In this document: piece after piece, positions 7,680 through 17,798 of the stretch | How positions within the stretch are numbered: position 1 is the stretch's first letter | Layout of the letters: each line of letters opens with the position of its first letter | Source of the DNA: Arenibacter sp. ARW7G5Y1 | GTDB taxonomy: Bacteria > Bacteroidota > Bacteroidia > Flavobacteriales > Flavobacteriaceae | Direction of reading: 5' to 3' | DNA: 64,000 nucleotides | Assembly (NCBI RefSeq): GCF_003201775.1 | Contig: NZ_QJJZ01000015.1 | Coordinates: 1-64,000 of the forward strand | Translations under genes and position numbers: made by a program | Notes under the pieces: generated by a model | What the model saw: the letters and a program-made list of their open reading frames with translations, nothing else | Told to the model about the DNA's origin: nothing | Databases searched by the model: none

Positions 7680-8756
7680 ATGATAGATAAATTAAACATA
7701 GTAAAGCAGCGTTTTGATGAGGTTTCGGACCTTATAATCCAGCCTGGTATTATCGCCGATCAGAAGCGTTATGTGGCGCTAAATAAGGAGTATAAAGATT
7801 TAAAACAACTAGTGGACAAGAGGGATCTTTATTTGGAGTATACCAATAATATATCCGAGGCAGAGGAAATTCTAGCCGATGGCAGTGATGCTGAAATGGT
7901 AGATATGGCCAGAATGCAGTTGGAGGAGGCCAAGGAAAAATTGCCAAAATTGGAGGAGGAGATTAAATTGATGCTGATTCCTAAAGATCCGGAAGATTCC
8001 AAAAACGTGGTGGTAGAGGTAAGAGCGGGTACTGGAGGGGATGAAGCCAGTATTTTTGCTGGAGACCTTTTTAGAATGTACACCAAATATTGCGAGTCCA
8101 AAGGGTGGAAAACGAACGTAATAGACCTAAGTGAAGGTACTAGTGGCGGATACAAGGAAATTCAGTTCGAGGTAACGGGCGAGGATGTTTATGGGACCCT
8201 TAAATTTGAAGCTGGGGTTCATAGGGTACAACGAGTTCCACAGACCGAAACCCAAGGAAGGGTACATACCAGTGCCGCTACGGTAATGGTGCTACCGGAG
8301 GCAGAGGATTTTGATGTGCAGATAGACCCTAAGGAGGTACGAATAGATTTTTTCTGTTCTTCAGGTCCAGGTGGTCAATCCGTTAACACAACCTATTCCG
8401 CAGTACGTTTAACCCACCTTCCAACAGGTTTGGTGGCACAGTGCCAGGACCAGAAATCCCAGCATAAAAACAAGGAAAAAGCATTTAAGGTTCTGCGGTC
8501 GCGTTTATATGATATGGAATTGGCAAAGAAACAGGAGGAAGATGCCGCCAAGAGAAATTCGCAAGTAAGTAGTGGGGATCGTTCTGCTAAAATTAGAACC
8601 TATAATTACCCACAGGGTAGGGTAACGGATCATAGGATCGGATTAACGCTTTACGACTTGCAAAATATTATTAATGGCGATATTCAACGTATTATAGACG
8701 AATTAAGTTTGGTTGAGAATACAGAGAAATTAAAGGAAGCCTCTGAGATATTTTAA
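7680..8756 (+). CDS. prfA: Peptide chain release factor 1
   Basis: Recognises UAA and UAG stop codons and triggers peptide release on the ribosome. From the ATG at 7680 the protein is 358 residues, the standard RF1 length; an in-frame ATG at 7635 would add 15 residues not typical of the family. The peptide-anticodon position reads P-Q-T within [10 protein letters not shown], fitting the RF1 PxT pattern rather than the SPF of RF2. The catalytic GGQ lies at residues 231-233 in [10 protein letters not shown]. pyrF follows after five bases, so the two are co-transcribed. Confidence 0.95.
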   Translation: MIDKLNIVKQRFDEVSDLIIQPGIIADQKRYVALNKEYKDLKQLVDKRDLYLEYTNNISEAEEILADGSDAEMVDMARMQLEEAKEKLPKLEEEIKLMLIPKDPEDSKNVVVEVRAGTGGDEASIFAGDLFRMYTKYCESKGWKTNVIDLSEGTSGGYKEIQFEVTGEDVYGTLKFEAGVHRVQRVPQTETQGRVHTSAATVMVLPEAEDFDVQIDPKEVRIDFFCSSGPGGQSVNTTYSAVRLTHLPTGLVAQCQDQKSQHKNKEKAFKVLRSRLYDMELAKKQEEDAAKRNSQVSSGDRSAKIRTYNYPQGRVTDHRIGLTLYDLQNIINGDIQRIIDELSLVENTEKLKEASEIF

Positions 8757-8761
8757 TTTCT

Positions 8762-9589
8762 ATGACCACTGAATTTCTAGTTGAGCAGATTCGAAAAAAA
8801 GAATCCTTTCTTTGTATTGGATTGGACACAGATTTGGATAAGGTGCCAAAGCACTTATTAGGGGAGGAAGATCCTATATTTGCCTTTAACAAGGCAATAA
8901 TTGATGCTACACACCATTTATGTGTTGCTTACAAGCCCAACATCGCATTTTATGAGGCTTATGGGATAAAGGGATGGCAGGCTTTGGAAAAAACCATTCA
9001 CTATTTAAATGTCAATTACCCTGAAATATTCACTATTGCAGATGCCAAACGTGGCGATATAGGTAATACCTCCACCCGTTACGCCAAAGCCTTTTTTGAA
9101 GATTTGGGGTTCCATTCGGTAACCATAGCCCCCTATATGGGAAGGGATTCCGTGGAGCCATTTTTAGCTTTTAAGGATAGGCATACCATTTTACTGGCAT
9201 TAACTTCCAATGTGGGTGCATTTGATTTTCAAACAAAAATGGTGGAAGGAAAGGAGCTGTACAAACAGGTGCTGGAGATTTCAAAAACCTATGAAAATTC
9301 GGAAAACTTAATGTACGTGGTTGGAGCAACAAAGGCTACTTTTCTAACGGAAATAAGAAATATAGTTCCAAACAGTTTTCTTCTTGTACCGGGAGTAGGG
9401 GCACAAGGAGGTAGTTTGGCCGAAGTTTGTAAATATGGAATGAGCGATAACATAGGTCTTTTGGTAAATTCATCCAGGGGAATTATTTATGCATCGGACC
9501 AAGAAAATTTTGCACAGGCTTCTGCCGATAAAGCAAAGGAATTACAGCAGGAAATGAGTCTGGAGCTTAAGGACCGCCAGATTATCTAA
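8762..9589 (+). CDS. pyrF: Orotidine 5'-phosphate decarboxylase, type 2
   Basis: Last step of UMP synthesis, converting OMP to UMP. At 275 residues it belongs to the longer type 2 family. FLCIGLDTD occupies about residues 18-26 and the catalytic signature [10 protein letters not shown] about residues 98-107, with the active-site lysine in DAKRG. The C-terminal phosphate-binding part includes VPGVGAQGG. It starts five bases after prfA. Its stop overlaps the stop of the convergent 65-residue gene by four bases. Confidence 0.94.
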   Translation: MTTEFLVEQIRKKESFLCIGLDTDLDKVPKHLLGEEDPIFAFNKAIIDATHHLCVAYKPNIAFYEAYGIKGWQALEKTIHYLNVNYPEIFTIADAKRGDIGNTSTRYAKAFFEDLGFHSVTIAPYMGRDSVEPFLAFKDRHTILLALTSNVGAFDFQTKMVEGKELYKQVLEISKTYENSENLMYVVGATKATFLTEIRNIVPNSFLLVPGVGAQGGSLAEVCKYGMSDNIGLLVNSSRGIIYASDQENFAQASADKAKELQQEMSLELKDRQII

Positions 9590-9783
9590 TGTGCCAGGGT
9601 TTGAATGATTTTTTGGATTTTTGTAGCTTTCAATTCAAAAAATTCGGCAAGTTTTGAATCGGAATACTTTGTGCTGCTAGCCTTGTCCATAAAGTTTTGG
9701 TATTGGGATTCCAAAAGGCTAATTTCATTTGAACCGTTGTTCATTGGGGAGACAGAGCCAACTTTGCAATATTGATTTTCCAT
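9586..9783 (-). CDS. Small conserved-looking hypothetical protein
   Basis: A 65-residue soluble, probably helical protein, rich in E, K, S and Q, with no membrane segment. The layout of its second half (a leucine-rich start, an [13 protein letters not shown] stretch and a final helix) recalls the small flavobacterial Lacal_2735 family, but I cannot confirm that by alignment. A good -7 box at 9800-9807 places transcription start about ten bases before the ATG, which supports it as a real gene. It converges on pyrF with a four-base overlap. Confidence 0.65.
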   Translation of the reverse strand: MENQYCKVGSVSPMNNGSNEISLLESQYQNFMDKASSTKYSDSKLAEFFELKATKIQKIIQTLAH

Positions 9784-9799
9784 ATATTTTTTTTTCTTA

Positions 9800-9807
9800 C
9801 AAATATA
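9800..9807 (-). promoter_or_regulatory. -7 promoter box of the 65-residue gene
   Basis: The minus strand reads TATATTTG, matching TAnnTTTG, 17 bases upstream of the ATG at 9783. Confidence 0.5.
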
Positions 9808-9970
9808 ACTAGAAACAAGGTTTACGGAGGGTTGGCCGAAAGGGCATTTGACTAATAATCAGGTAATTTGTCTAATTTTTCAGATGGGTGCCATGTTGGA
9901 AAGTGTTTATTGATTTAATTAACCCTATCAAGTGTATTGGAATTAACACTACATTTATAAAAAACGAAAA

Positions 9971-10750
9971 TTGATCAGTTATAATATACATAGCCATAAA
10001 ACCTCTACCAAATGGGTGACTTTTGTGCATGGTGCCGGAGGTAGCTCCACTATATGGTATAAACAGCTTAGGGAATTTAAAAAGCATTTTAATGTGCTTC
10101 TGTTGGATCTAAGGGGACATGGAAATTCTAAGGTACATCTAAAGGATGCGTTCAAGAATAAATATACATTTGACAATATAACCGAGGATATTCTGGAGGT
10201 TATCAATTTTGAAAAGATTGAAAAATCTCATTTTATTGGAATTTCCCTTGGCACAATTTTAATTCGAAACTTAGCGGAGAAACATCCCCATCGGGTGGAG
10301 AGCATGATCATGGGAGGGGCCATCATGAAATTGAACCTGAGGTCGCAAATACTGATGAGACTTGGGGTTATTTTAAAATCCATAGTCCCTTATTTATGGT
10401 TGTACAAATTTTTTGCCTTTGTAATTATGCCCAATAAGAACCACAAGGAATCGCGTTTACTTTTTGTTCGCGAGGCGAAAAAATTGTACCAAAAAGAATT
10501 TATTCGTTGGTTTAAATTGACCTCGGAGATTAATCCCTTGCTTCAATTCTTTAGAACGGTGGATATAAAAATCCCTACACTTTACGTCATGGGAGCAGAG
10601 GACTATTTGTTCTTGCCTACTATTAAGCAAATTGTGTTGGATCATAAAAGTGCAGAACTAATAGTGGTACAAAACTGTGGACATGTAGTGAACGTGGAGC
10701 AGCCCCGGTTTTTTAATGATACCGTCATAAAATATCTTTTGGTAAAATAA
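9971..10750 (+). CDS. Alpha/beta hydrolase
   Basis: A 259-residue alpha/beta-hydrolase-fold protein with no signal peptide, so probably cytosolic. The oxyanion region is HGAGGSS (about 19-25). The nucleophile serine is in GISLG (about 91-95), the acid is probably the aspartate in MGAEDYLF, and the catalytic histidine is in NCGHVVNVEQP near the end. Spacing fits a complete Ser-Asp-His triad. The start is a TTG at 9971; no ATG lies nearby in frame. The substrate cannot be told from sequence. It stands alone, with an unannotated 477-base stretch downstream. Confidence 0.85.
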   Translation: MISYNIHSHKTSTKWVTFVHGAGGSSTIWYKQLREFKKHFNVLLLDLRGHGNSKVHLKDAFKNKYTFDNITEDILEVINFEKIEKSHFIGISLGTILIRNLAEKHPHRVESMIMGGAIMKLNLRSQILMRLGVILKSIVPYLWLYKFFAFVIMPNKNHKESRLLFVREAKKLYQKEFIRWFKLTSEINPLLQFFRTVDIKIPTLYVMGAEDYLFLPTIKQIVLDHKSAELIVVQNCGHVVNVEQPRFFNDTVIKYLLVK

Positions 10751-10866
10751 TTTAAGTATTTTCTAGAGGAGAATAACTGCGATTGGGTATAACATTATCA
10801 CTGGATCCAATTAAAAGTTTAATTCAGTGGAACATGGGGTAAAAAGTAACAAATGTCTTGTCCGGG

Positions 10867-10899
10867 GATAAGCCGTAGATAAGCCATAGATAAGCCGTA
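10867..10899. repeat. Three tandem 11-bp repeats
   Basis: Units GATAAGCCGTA, GATAAGCCATA and GATAAGCCGTA follow without spacers. The 11-bp period is about one helical turn, so a protein could contact all three on one face. They could also be replication slippage products. Confidence 0.7.
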
Positions 10900-10989
10900 T
10901 ATGAAAATAGGGAAAAACAGGCTGGATCCACCCCTTTTTGGTGCGCTAAAATACCTTTTATTAAGCTATTTTTTCCATAACAATATTTG

Positions 10990-11016
10990 CATAAACACAA
11001 CAATTGTTCCTGATCC
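10990..11016. repeat. 27-bp dispersed repeat, copy 2
   Basis: Identical over 27 bases to 69-95, with the same central palindrome AACAATTGTT. It lies 26 bases before a hairpin and beyond the 3' end of the leftward DUF4197 gene, mirroring the position of copy 1 relative to GSII. Confidence 0.75.
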
Positions 11017-11042
11017 GTAAACAGCTTACATCGTAAACAAAA

Positions 11043-11066
11043 AAAACCGGTGCTCCCACCGGTTTT
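11043..11066. terminator. Bidirectional terminator-like hairpin
   Basis: A perfect 10-bp stem AAAACCGGTG / CACCGGTTTT with a four-base loop and A/T tails on both sides. It lies about 160 bases beyond the stop of the leftward DUF4197 gene and 290 bases beyond the rightward hydrolase gene, and could serve both. Confidence 0.65.
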
Positions 11067-11227
11067 AAACTAACTAACTCAAAAAAATACTAACTCAAAT
11101 TCTTTATGTATAACGGATAACTGTATTGTGTTATTATAGGTAAATTAAAGGTTGTAATATGTACTTGTTTAAATACAACGCTAGCTAATTGGATATATTG
11201 TGTAAAATGTCCATAATTTCTTCATTT

Positions 11228-11929
11228 TTAATCCTGTAGGGCAAATACTTTTTTCAGCACATCCGTAGTTCTTGAGGAAACCTTGTTTCTAATTTCTTTT
11301 TCTTCAACTGCAATCATCGTAAATACGCCGTTCAGGGCTTCCTGCGTAACATAATCCGTAAGGTCCGGATTTACATTGTTCGTAAGGGGAATGTTGTTGT
11401 ACCTGGTAATTAGATTGCTCCAGATCTTATCTGCCCCCACTTTTTCAAAGGAGTTTTTAATCACAGGGTTAAATTTATTGTAGAGTTCTGTCTGGGTAGC
11501 ATTGGTCAGGTAGGTGGTTGCAGCATTGTCCGATCCCAAAAGTATGTTTTTGGCATCGTTAAAGGTCATTCCCTTTATCGCATTCACAAAAATGGGTGTC
11601 GCTTCCCCTACGGCATCCTCTGCCGCCCTGTTCAGTATTTTCAAGCCTTCATCAGCTAGGCTGGAAAGGCCTATATCCCTTAGGGTTTTATCTACTTTCT
11701 GTAATTCCTCTGGGAGCATAATTTTCACCAGTTCATTTCTGAAAAAACCATCGGTCTGGGTAAGCTTACTTACTTGTTTGTCGATTCCCATATTAAGGGC
11801 TTCCTTTAGTCCATTTGCAATTTCGTCATTGCCAATGGAAGTTCCTTGGGGTAATTGATTTACCACTTGTTGTAATTCCGCACATCCAATAAATTGGAAA
11901 AGGATTACGGCTAATAAGATTTTTTTCAT
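11228..11929 (-). CDS. DUF4197 family lipoprotein
   Basis: A 233-residue exported protein. The N-terminus is a lipoprotein signal with lipobox FIGC (Cys at about residue 16). The mature part is helical and matches the DUF4197 pattern as I know it: NEIANGLKEAL-type start, a central GMTFNDAKNILLGSDNAAT segment and a conserved end with TDYVTQEALNGVF. The function of the family is unknown. It is transcribed away from purU, which lies 56 bases upstream on the same strand, so the two may form one unit; no -7 box was seen directly before it. Confidence 0.85.
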   Translation of the reverse strand: MKKILLAVILFQFIGCAELQQVVNQLPQGTSIGNDEIANGLKEALNMGIDKQVSKLTQTDGFFRNELVKIMLPEELQKVDKTLRDIGLSSLADEGLKILNRAAEDAVGEATPIFVNAIKGMTFNDAKNILLGSDNAATTYLTNATQTELYNKFNPVIKNSFEKVGADKIWSNLITRYNNIPLTNNVNPDLTDYVTQEALNGVFTMIAVEEKEIRNKVSSRTTDVLKKVFALQD

Positions 11930-11985
11930 TTTAAAATTTTAGAGTTATATCTATAACTAATGATGTAGGGATTTAGTGCCTATGG

Positions 11986-12837
11986 TTAGGAGAAAATTAC
12001 GGTTTTGTTGTTGTAGACCATTGTCTTCCTTCTAATATGAAGTTTAACGGCCCTTGATAGTACAATTTTTTCCAAATCCCTTCCCTTGGTTATAAAGTCC
12101 TTGATGCTATGCGCATGGGTCACAGTGGTAACATCCTGTTCTATAATAGGCCCGGCATCGAGTTCTTCGGTTACGTAATGACTGGTGGCACCAATAATTT
12201 TAACCCCCCTCTCAAAGGCAGCATGATATGGCTTTGCACCTGCAAAGGCAGGAAGAAAGGAATGGTGTATGTTGATAATCTTATTGGGATAGTTATCTAT
12301 AACCTTGCTGGTTACAATTTGCATATACCTTGCCAGTACAATAAAATCTATTTGATATTCTTTCAAAAGTGCCAATTGCCTATTTTCGGCCTCGCTTTTG
12401 GTGCTTTTTGTTACAGGGACATGAAAAAAGGGAATGTCGAATTGTTTGGCCACATATTCCAAATCACTGTGGTTGCTTAGGATGAAGGGTATCTCAACTT
12501 CCAGTTCACCAGAATTGTACCTGCTTAATAAATCGTATAAACAATGATTGTATTTGGAAACAAAAAGGGCCATTTTAGGTTTTACGGATCCCAAATACAA
12601 ACTCCATTCCATTTGGTGTGGCAGGGCCAGTTCTTTTTCAAATTCTTCTTTCAAATTTTTCACGGCAGGAATGTTTTTTTCAAAATCGCTTTCCAATCTC
12701 ATAAAAAACACACCGGCTTCCTTGTCCACATGCTGATCAATATAGATAATATTGCCCCCTTTTCTATGGATAAATCCCGTTACCGAACTGATAATCCCTG
12801 ACTGATCGGGACAATTAATGAGGATAGTTGTCTTCAA
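11986..12837 (-). CDS. purU: Formyltetrahydrofolate deformylase
   Basis: Hydrolyses 10-formyltetrahydrofolate to formate and tetrahydrofolate, balancing one-carbon pools. The 283 residues have the normal two-part layout: an N-terminal ACT regulatory domain (about 1-80, starting TILINCPDQSGI) and a C-terminal formyltransferase-fold domain. The catalytic core is visible as INIHHSFLPAFAGAKPY followed by DAGPIIEQD, holding the Asn, His and Asp residues of the family. A clear -7 box lies 21 bases upstream. Some homologues are labelled purN, but the ACT domain favours purU. Confidence 0.93.
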   Translation of the reverse strand: MKTTILINCPDQSGIISSVTGFIHRKGGNIIYIDQHVDKEAGVFFMRLESDFEKNIPAVKNLKEEFEKELALPHQMEWSLYLGSVKPKMALFVSKYNHCLYDLLSRYNSGELEVEIPFILSNHSDLEYVAKQFDIPFFHVPVTKSTKSEAENRQLALLKEYQIDFIVLARYMQIVTSKVIDNYPNKIINIHHSFLPAFAGAKPYHAAFERGVKIIGATSHYVTEELDAGPIIEQDVTTVTHAHSIKDFITKGRDLEKIVLSRAVKLHIRRKTMVYNNKTVIFS

Positions 12838-12857
12838 AGTTTAACTGTTTTAGGTCG

Positions 12858-12865
12858 CAAAATTA
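12858..12865 (-). promoter_or_regulatory. -7 promoter box of purU
   Basis: The minus strand reads TAATTTTG, matching TAnnTTTG, 21 bases upstream of the purU ATG. Confidence 0.5.
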
Positions 12866-13081
12866 GGATTTTAGGAATGAAGTACTCTTGTTGAGCCTTA
12901 TTTTTATAAAATTCTAATTTTTAGGCTATATTTTTTATCATTTTGTTAAATTGCACCTGTATAATGGTCCTTTTTTTGGTTATTAAAAAGTGAGCGCCTA
13001 GCTAATTCAATTTCCTCCATAACGGTTTTAGGAGCGATTGTGAATTTAGTTGTTTTATAACCGGAAATTAATATTGTTGCT

Positions 13082-16000
13082 ATGATTCACAAATCGCCAT
13101 ATAATCCTAAAAATAAAGTTCGTATAGTGACGGCTGCCGCCCTATTTGATGGTCACGATGCGGCCATTAATATGATGCGTCGCATTATTCAGGCCACAGG
13201 TGTGGAAGTAATTCATTTGGGCCATGACAGGAGTGTATCCGAAGTAGTGGATTGTGCCATACAGGAGGATGCAAATGCCATTGCCATAACTTCATACCAG
13301 GGAGGGCATATGGAGTACTTCAAATACATGCAAGATCTTTTACGGGAAAAGGGAGCGGACCACATTAAGATTTTTGGCGGTGGTGGTGGGGTGATTCTTC
13401 CAGCTGAGATTAAAGAATTAATGGATTATGGCATAACCAGAATATACTCCCCGGATGATGGTAGGACGATGGGGTTACAGGGAATGATAAACGATTTGGT
13501 TAGACAAAGTGATTTTCCCGTTCCTTGCTTCGCAATTCCAGAGGGCAGGTCAATGGCTCAATTGATAAAGGAAAGGAATGTAAATGCCATAGCCAGGCTT
13601 ATTACCTGGGCCGAAAATGGGCATGAGGATTTTCCGAAGGATTTTTCAGGTTGGGCAGTATCTGAAACTACTGTGCCCGTACTTGGTGTTACTGGGACCG
13701 GCGGTGCTGGAAAATCAAGCTTACTGGATGAGCTGGTAAGAAGGTTTCTGTTGGATTTTCCAGATAAAACCATCGGAATAATTTCTGTTGATCCGTCCAA
13801 AAAGAAAACCGGTGGCGCCTTGCTGGGAGATCGAATTCGCATGAACGCCATTAATGATTCCAGGGTCTATATGAGATCACTAGCTACCCGGCAGTCTAAT
13901 TTGGCATTGTCCAAACACGTGGATGAGGTGGTTCAAATCCTTAAGGTGGCAGGCTTCAGTTTAATTATTTTGGAGACTTCGGGTATAGGACAATCGGATA
14001 CGGAGATTATTGAACACAGCGACGTTTCCTTATATGTTATGACCCCCGAATATGGGGCCGCCACCCAGTTGGAGAAAATAGATATGTTGGATTTTGCCGA
14101 TATCGTAGCAATTAATAAGTTCGATAAAAGAGGGGCTCTGGACGCCTTAAGGGATGTGAAAAAGCAATATGTCCGCAATCATGGACTTTGGGAGGTTGAT
14201 CATGACGAGTTACCTATTTTTGGGACAATAGCCTCACAATTTAATGAGCCCGGGATGAATCGCTTGTATATATCAGTAATGGGTAAATTGGCTTTGACAA
14301 CCGGAACAAACCTGAATTCCCAAACCCAATTGGGAAAGGATGATGAAGGGAAAGTTTATATAATTCCCCCTTCGCGCATACGTTATTTGTCCGAAATAGC
14401 CGAAAACAATAGGGGCTATGATAAAAAGGTGCTTCATCAAGCCGAGTTGGCCCAAAAGTTATTTGGTATTTTTAAGACCGTAGAGGCCATTTCCAGAGTG
14501 GATAAGATAGATTTCAAAACATTTCTCGTAAAAGAAGGGTTAAATAAAGAAGCAATTTTGGATTTGTCCCTTCCGGAGGATAAAAAGCAATTATTGATGC
14601 TTTTGTTCAAAGAGTTTGATGTAATTAAAATGGATTTGGAATCCCAGAATTGGGATTTGATCCTAAATTGGGAAAAAAAGGTGGAACAGTATAAAGCCCC
14701 GGCCTTTATCTTTAAAGTGAGGGGGAAAGAGGTAAAAGTGGAAACCCATACGAAATCTCTGGCCCAAACCAATATTCCAAAGGTGGCACTTCCAAAATAC
14801 AAGGCATGGGGCGATATTCTGGGTTGGATTCTCCAGGAAAATGTACCAGGTGAATTTCCTTATACGGCCGGACTCTATCCTTTTAAACGGACAGAGGAAG
14901 ATCCTGCAAGAATGTTTGCCGGGGAAGGAGGTCCCGAACGCACCAACAGGCGTTTTCATTATGTTAGTTTGGGATTGCCGGCCAAGCGATTGTCCACAGC
15001 ATTTGATTCGGTAACCCTGTATGGTCAAGATCCCGATCTTAGACCTGATATATATGGTAAAATTGGCAACGCAGGGGTTTCAATCTGCTGTTTGGACGAT
15101 GCTAAAAAGCTGTATTCCGGATTTGATCTATGCAGTCCCACTACCTCGGTTAGTATGACCATCAACGGTCCTGCGCCCATGTTGTTGGGTTATTTTTTGA
15201 ATGCCGCCATAGATCAGAACTGTGAGAAGTATATTTTGGAAAACGGGCTCGAAAAGGAGGTGGCTTCCAAAATCACTGTTTTATACGAGGAGAAGGGTAT
15301 TGCTAGGCCTATATACAGCGGGGAATTACCTGAGGGACATAGCGGTTTGGGATTAATGCTATTGGGTATTACGGGAGACCAGGTCTTGCCCAAGAATATA
15401 TATTCCGATATTAAAAGGAAGACCCTTAACACGGTAAGAGGCACGGTGCAAGCCGATATTTTAAAGGAGGATCAGGCACAAAATACCTGTATTTTTTCAA
15501 CGGAATTTGCCTTGAAATTAATGGGGGATGTTCAGGAATACTTTATTCGGCACTCAGTCCGTAATTTTTATTCTGTATCCATTTCAGGGTATCATATTGC
15601 CGAGGCGGGGGCCAACCCAATTACCCAATTGGCCTTTACACTGTCTAACGGTTTTACTTATGTGGAGTATTATTTAAGTAGGGGGATGGATATCAATAAA
15701 TTTGGTCCCAACCTGTCCTTCTTCTTTTCAAATGGCATAGACCCGGAATATGCCGTGATAGGAAGGGTGGCCCGCAGGATATGGTCCAAGGCAATGAGCT
15801 TAAAGTATGGAGCTGGACCCCGGGCACAGATGTTAAAGTACCATATCCAAACTTCTGGACGTAGCCTACATGCCCAAGAAATAGATTTTAATGATATCCG
15901 CACTACGTTGCAGGCGCTCTATGCTATCTATGACAATTGTAATTCCTTACATACCAATGCCTATGATGAGGCAATAACCACCCCAACGGAGGAGTCCGTA

Positions 16001-16537
16001 CGCAGGGCCATGGCCATTCAGCTGATCATTAACAAGGAATTGGGTTTAACGAAGAACGAAAATCCTATGCAGGGTTCCTTTATCATTGAAGAATTAACGG
16101 ATTTGGTGGAAGAGGCCGTGCTTTTGGAGTTCGATCGTATTACGGAAAGGGGAGGGGTACTGGGGGCCATGGAAACAATGTATCAAAGATCCAAAATTCA
16201 GGAGGAGAGTTTACATTACGAAACGCTAAAGCACAGCGGGGAATTTCCTATTATTGGAGTAAACACCTTTCTTAGTTCCAAAGGGTCACCAACAATATCG
16301 CCAGCGGAAGTTATCCGTGCTACAGAGTCTGAAAAACAGGCCCAAATTGGCACCTTGAAAAATTTACGTGTCATGATGGGGGCAACTGCGGAGACCCAGT
16401 TAAGGGAATTACAGGAAATAGCGGTTGGAAACGGTAATATTTTCGAGAAGTTAATAGAGGTCACCAAGTACTGTTCCTTGGGGCAGATTACGGAAGCTTT
16501 GTTTGCTGTTGGGGGGCGGTATAGGCGGAATATGTAA
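13082..16537 (+). CDS. icmF: Fused isobutyryl-CoA mutase (IcmF) with G-protein chaperone domain
   Basis: An adenosylcobalamin-dependent carbon-skeleton mutase of 1151 residues in three parts. First is a B12-binding domain (about 10-145) with FDGHDAAIN and SYQGGH. Next is a MeaB-like GTPase with Walker A GTGGAGKS (205-212) and base-recognition NKFD (345-348). Last is the mutase barrel from about 560. Aligned by eye to methylmalonyl-CoA mutase (MCM) and IcmF, the specificity positions are Tyr599 and Gln800; as I recall, IcmF has Phe/Gln and MCM Tyr/Arg. A segment of about 57 residues before Gln800 is longer than in the short Geobacillus protein. The substrate is probably a branched acyl-CoA. 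No cobalamin riboswitch was seen upstream. Confidence 0.93.
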   Translation: MIHKSPYNPKNKVRIVTAAALFDGHDAAINMMRRIIQATGVEVIHLGHDRSVSEVVDCAIQEDANAIAITSYQGGHMEYFKYMQDLLREKGADHIKIFGGGGGVILPAEIKELMDYGITRIYSPDDGRTMGLQGMINDLVRQSDFPVPCFAIPEGRSMAQLIKERNVNAIARLITWAENGHEDFPKDFSGWAVSETTVPVLGVTGTGGAGKSSLLDELVRRFLLDFPDKTIGIISVDPSKKKTGGALLGDRIRMNAINDSRVYMRSLATRQSNLALSKHVDEVVQILKVAGFSLIILETSGIGQSDTEIIEHSDVSLYVMTPEYGAATQLEKIDMLDFADIVAINKFDKRGALDALRDVKKQYVRNHGLWEVDHDELPIFGTIASQFNEPGMNRLYISVMGKLALTTGTNLNSQTQLGKDDEGKVYIIPPSRIRYLSEIAENNRGYDKKVLHQAELAQKLFGIFKTVEAISRVDKIDFKTFLVKEGLNKEAILDLSLPEDKKQLLMLLFKEFDVIKMDLESQNWDLILNWEKKVEQYKAPAFIFKVRGKEVKVETHTKSLAQTNIPKVALPKYKAWGDILGWILQENVPGEFPYTAGLYPFKRTEEDPARMFAGEGGPERTNRRFHYVSLGLPAKRLSTAFDSVTLYGQDPDLRPDIYGKIGNAGVSICCLDDAKKLYSGFDLCSPTTSVSMTINGPAPMLLGYFLNAAIDQNCEKYILENGLEKEVASKITVLYEEKGIARPIYSGELPEGHSGLGLMLLGITGDQVLPKNIYSDIKRKTLNTVRGTVQADILKEDQAQNTCIFSTEFALKLMGDVQEYFIRHSVRNFYSVSISGYHIAEAGANPITQLAFTLSNGFTYVEYYLSRGMDINKFGPNLSFFFSNGIDPEYAVIGRVARRIWSKAMSLKYGAGPRAQMLKYHIQTSGRSLHAQEIDFNDIRTTLQALYAIYDNCNSLHTNAYDEAITTPTEESVRRAMAIQLIINKELGLTKNENPMQGSFIIEELTDLVEEAVLLEFDRITERGGVLGAMETMYQRSKIQEESLHYETLKHSGEFPIIGVNTFLSSKGSPTISPAEVIRATESEKQAQIGTLKNLRVMMGATAETQLRELQEIAVGNGNIFEKLIEVTKYCSLGQITEALFAVGGRYRRNM

Positions 16538-16626
16538 TTGCAAGCATTGACCTTAAAATTTTTAAGGTTGGTCGCAAATATCAATGCGGGTGGATATAAG
16601 GTTCTAATGAATTGAAAATACAGGGA

Positions 16627-17019
16627 TTAGCTGCGAATGGAACGTCTCCACACTTTGTACAACCTTCGGAAGCTTTTAATTTCGCTCCTCAAAAGATTTA
16701 AGTACTCCTTTTCCTTTACCCCGTCTTTTTCCAAACCGGTGCAATAAGAACTTATATTTCTTATGATAACGTTGATAAAGGTCGCACTTCTCATTCGGGC
16801 CGCATAACATTCCGAGCGTTCGGCAGCTTCAATTTGTTGCGGGATTAAGATGGAATCCGTCAAGAGGGAATCGACCATAATGTCCCTATGGCTGTTGGAT
16901 TGGTATAACTTAAGCAAATCTTTGTTGTAAGATAGGTACGAAGCAATTTCCCTGCTCATCTTTAAAAGATCCAAGGATTTGCGATAAATCGGAATCGTAC
17001 TTAAGTTTTTGTAAGGCAT
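16627..17019 (-). CDS. Four-helix-bundle protein
   Basis: A 130-residue basic, helical protein resembling the four-helix-bundle proteins related to those encoded in 23S rRNA intervening sequences (YIYRKSLDL-type start, AAERSECYAARM in the middle, a basic C-terminus). No enzyme motif is present and the function is unknown. It converges on icmF. Between them at 16551-16567 lies a palindrome, CCTTAAAA-T-TTTTAAGG, which may act as a weak shared terminator. Upstream it faces the divergent Lrp-family gene. Confidence 0.7.
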   Translation of the reverse strand: MPYKNLSTIPIYRKSLDLLKMSREIASYLSYNKDLLKLYQSNSHRDIMVDSLLTDSILIPQQIEAAERSECYAARMRSATFINVIIRNISSYCTGLEKDGVKEKEYLNLLRSEIKSFRRLYKVWRRSIRS

Positions 17020-17137
17020 TTTTCTATAGCAACTTCTGTTATATAAAATTACGTCGAAATTAGCAAATTAGAGTTTATATAACAAAGTAAAATTGTATTT
17101 TAGCTATTGAAAGTTAATATTTTTAAACCATTTTACT

Positions 17138-17590
17138 TTGAATACAAAGATTGATGCCCTTAATTGGAAGATACTAAAATTGCTTCAGGAAAATGCCAGG
17201 GAATCTTTTGCCAATATTGGCAGGAAAGTAGGTCTAACACCACCTGCAGTTGCGGAGAGGGTGAAGAAAATGGAAGATATTGGGGTCATATCCGGTTACA
17301 AAGCTGTGGTGTCCCATTCACATACAGGATATCAATTAAAGGCTATTATTACCCTGCGTGCCTTTATGGGAAAGTTAAGGCCTTTTTTGGATATTGTAAA
17401 CACCTATGAAGAAGTGGTTAATTGTTATCGGATTACAGGTAATGAAAATATTATAATGTTGGTGGTCCTAAAGGATCAATTTCATTTGGAAAAGTTTATA
17501 GACAAGCTTATACAATACGGGGAAACACGGACACATATTATTTTGTCCGATGTAGTATCCAACGCACCCATCAAAAAAAGAGAAGTGTAG
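17138..17590 (+). CDS. Lrp/AsnC family transcriptional regulator
   Basis: A 150-residue DNA-binding regulator. The N-terminal helix-turn-helix spans about residues 5-60 (NWKILKLLQENAR, then NIGRKVGLTPPAVAERVKKME). The rest is a RAM/ACT-like sensor domain (about 65-145) with the ETRTHIILSDV-like end of the family. The start is a TTG at 17138. Family members respond to amino acids. The divergent partner is the four-helix-bundle gene; the regulated genes cannot be named from context. Confidence 0.88.
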   Translation: MNTKIDALNWKILKLLQENARESFANIGRKVGLTPPAVAERVKKMEDIGVISGYKAVVSHSHTGYQLKAIITLRAFMGKLRPFLDIVNTYEEVVNCYRITGNENIIMLVVLKDQFHLEKFIDKLIQYGETRTHIILSDVVSNAPIKKREV

Positions 17591-17798
17591 CGGCAGCTGT
17601 ATAGTAAGGAAATTAAAATTAAATGGGGTTGGCAGCTTTGGTGCTATGTTTTTATTATTTAACTTAATGTACTAAATGGTTTGGTTGGATAGTGTTGAGG
17701 GCGATTTTTGTCTGGATAACTGTTTCCTGTACCCCGGTTGTTTCGGAATGCCTGTGGTACTATTTTAATTTGGCTAGATATTTGATGATAATATTTCT

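Larger units (their letters stand above)
10751..11227. other. Gene-free stretch with short repeats
   Basis: No credible gene is seen. The stretch holds three tandem 11-bp units at 10867-10899, the second copy of the 27-bp dispersed repeat at 10990-11016, and a strong symmetric hairpin at 11043-11066. The clustering of unrelated short repeats suggests an old insertion or recombination junction. Confidence 0.6.

Noticed and set aside
12838-13081. Cobalamin riboswitch before icmF
   Set aside because: The 240-base leader is AT-rich and has no B12-box-like conserved segment.
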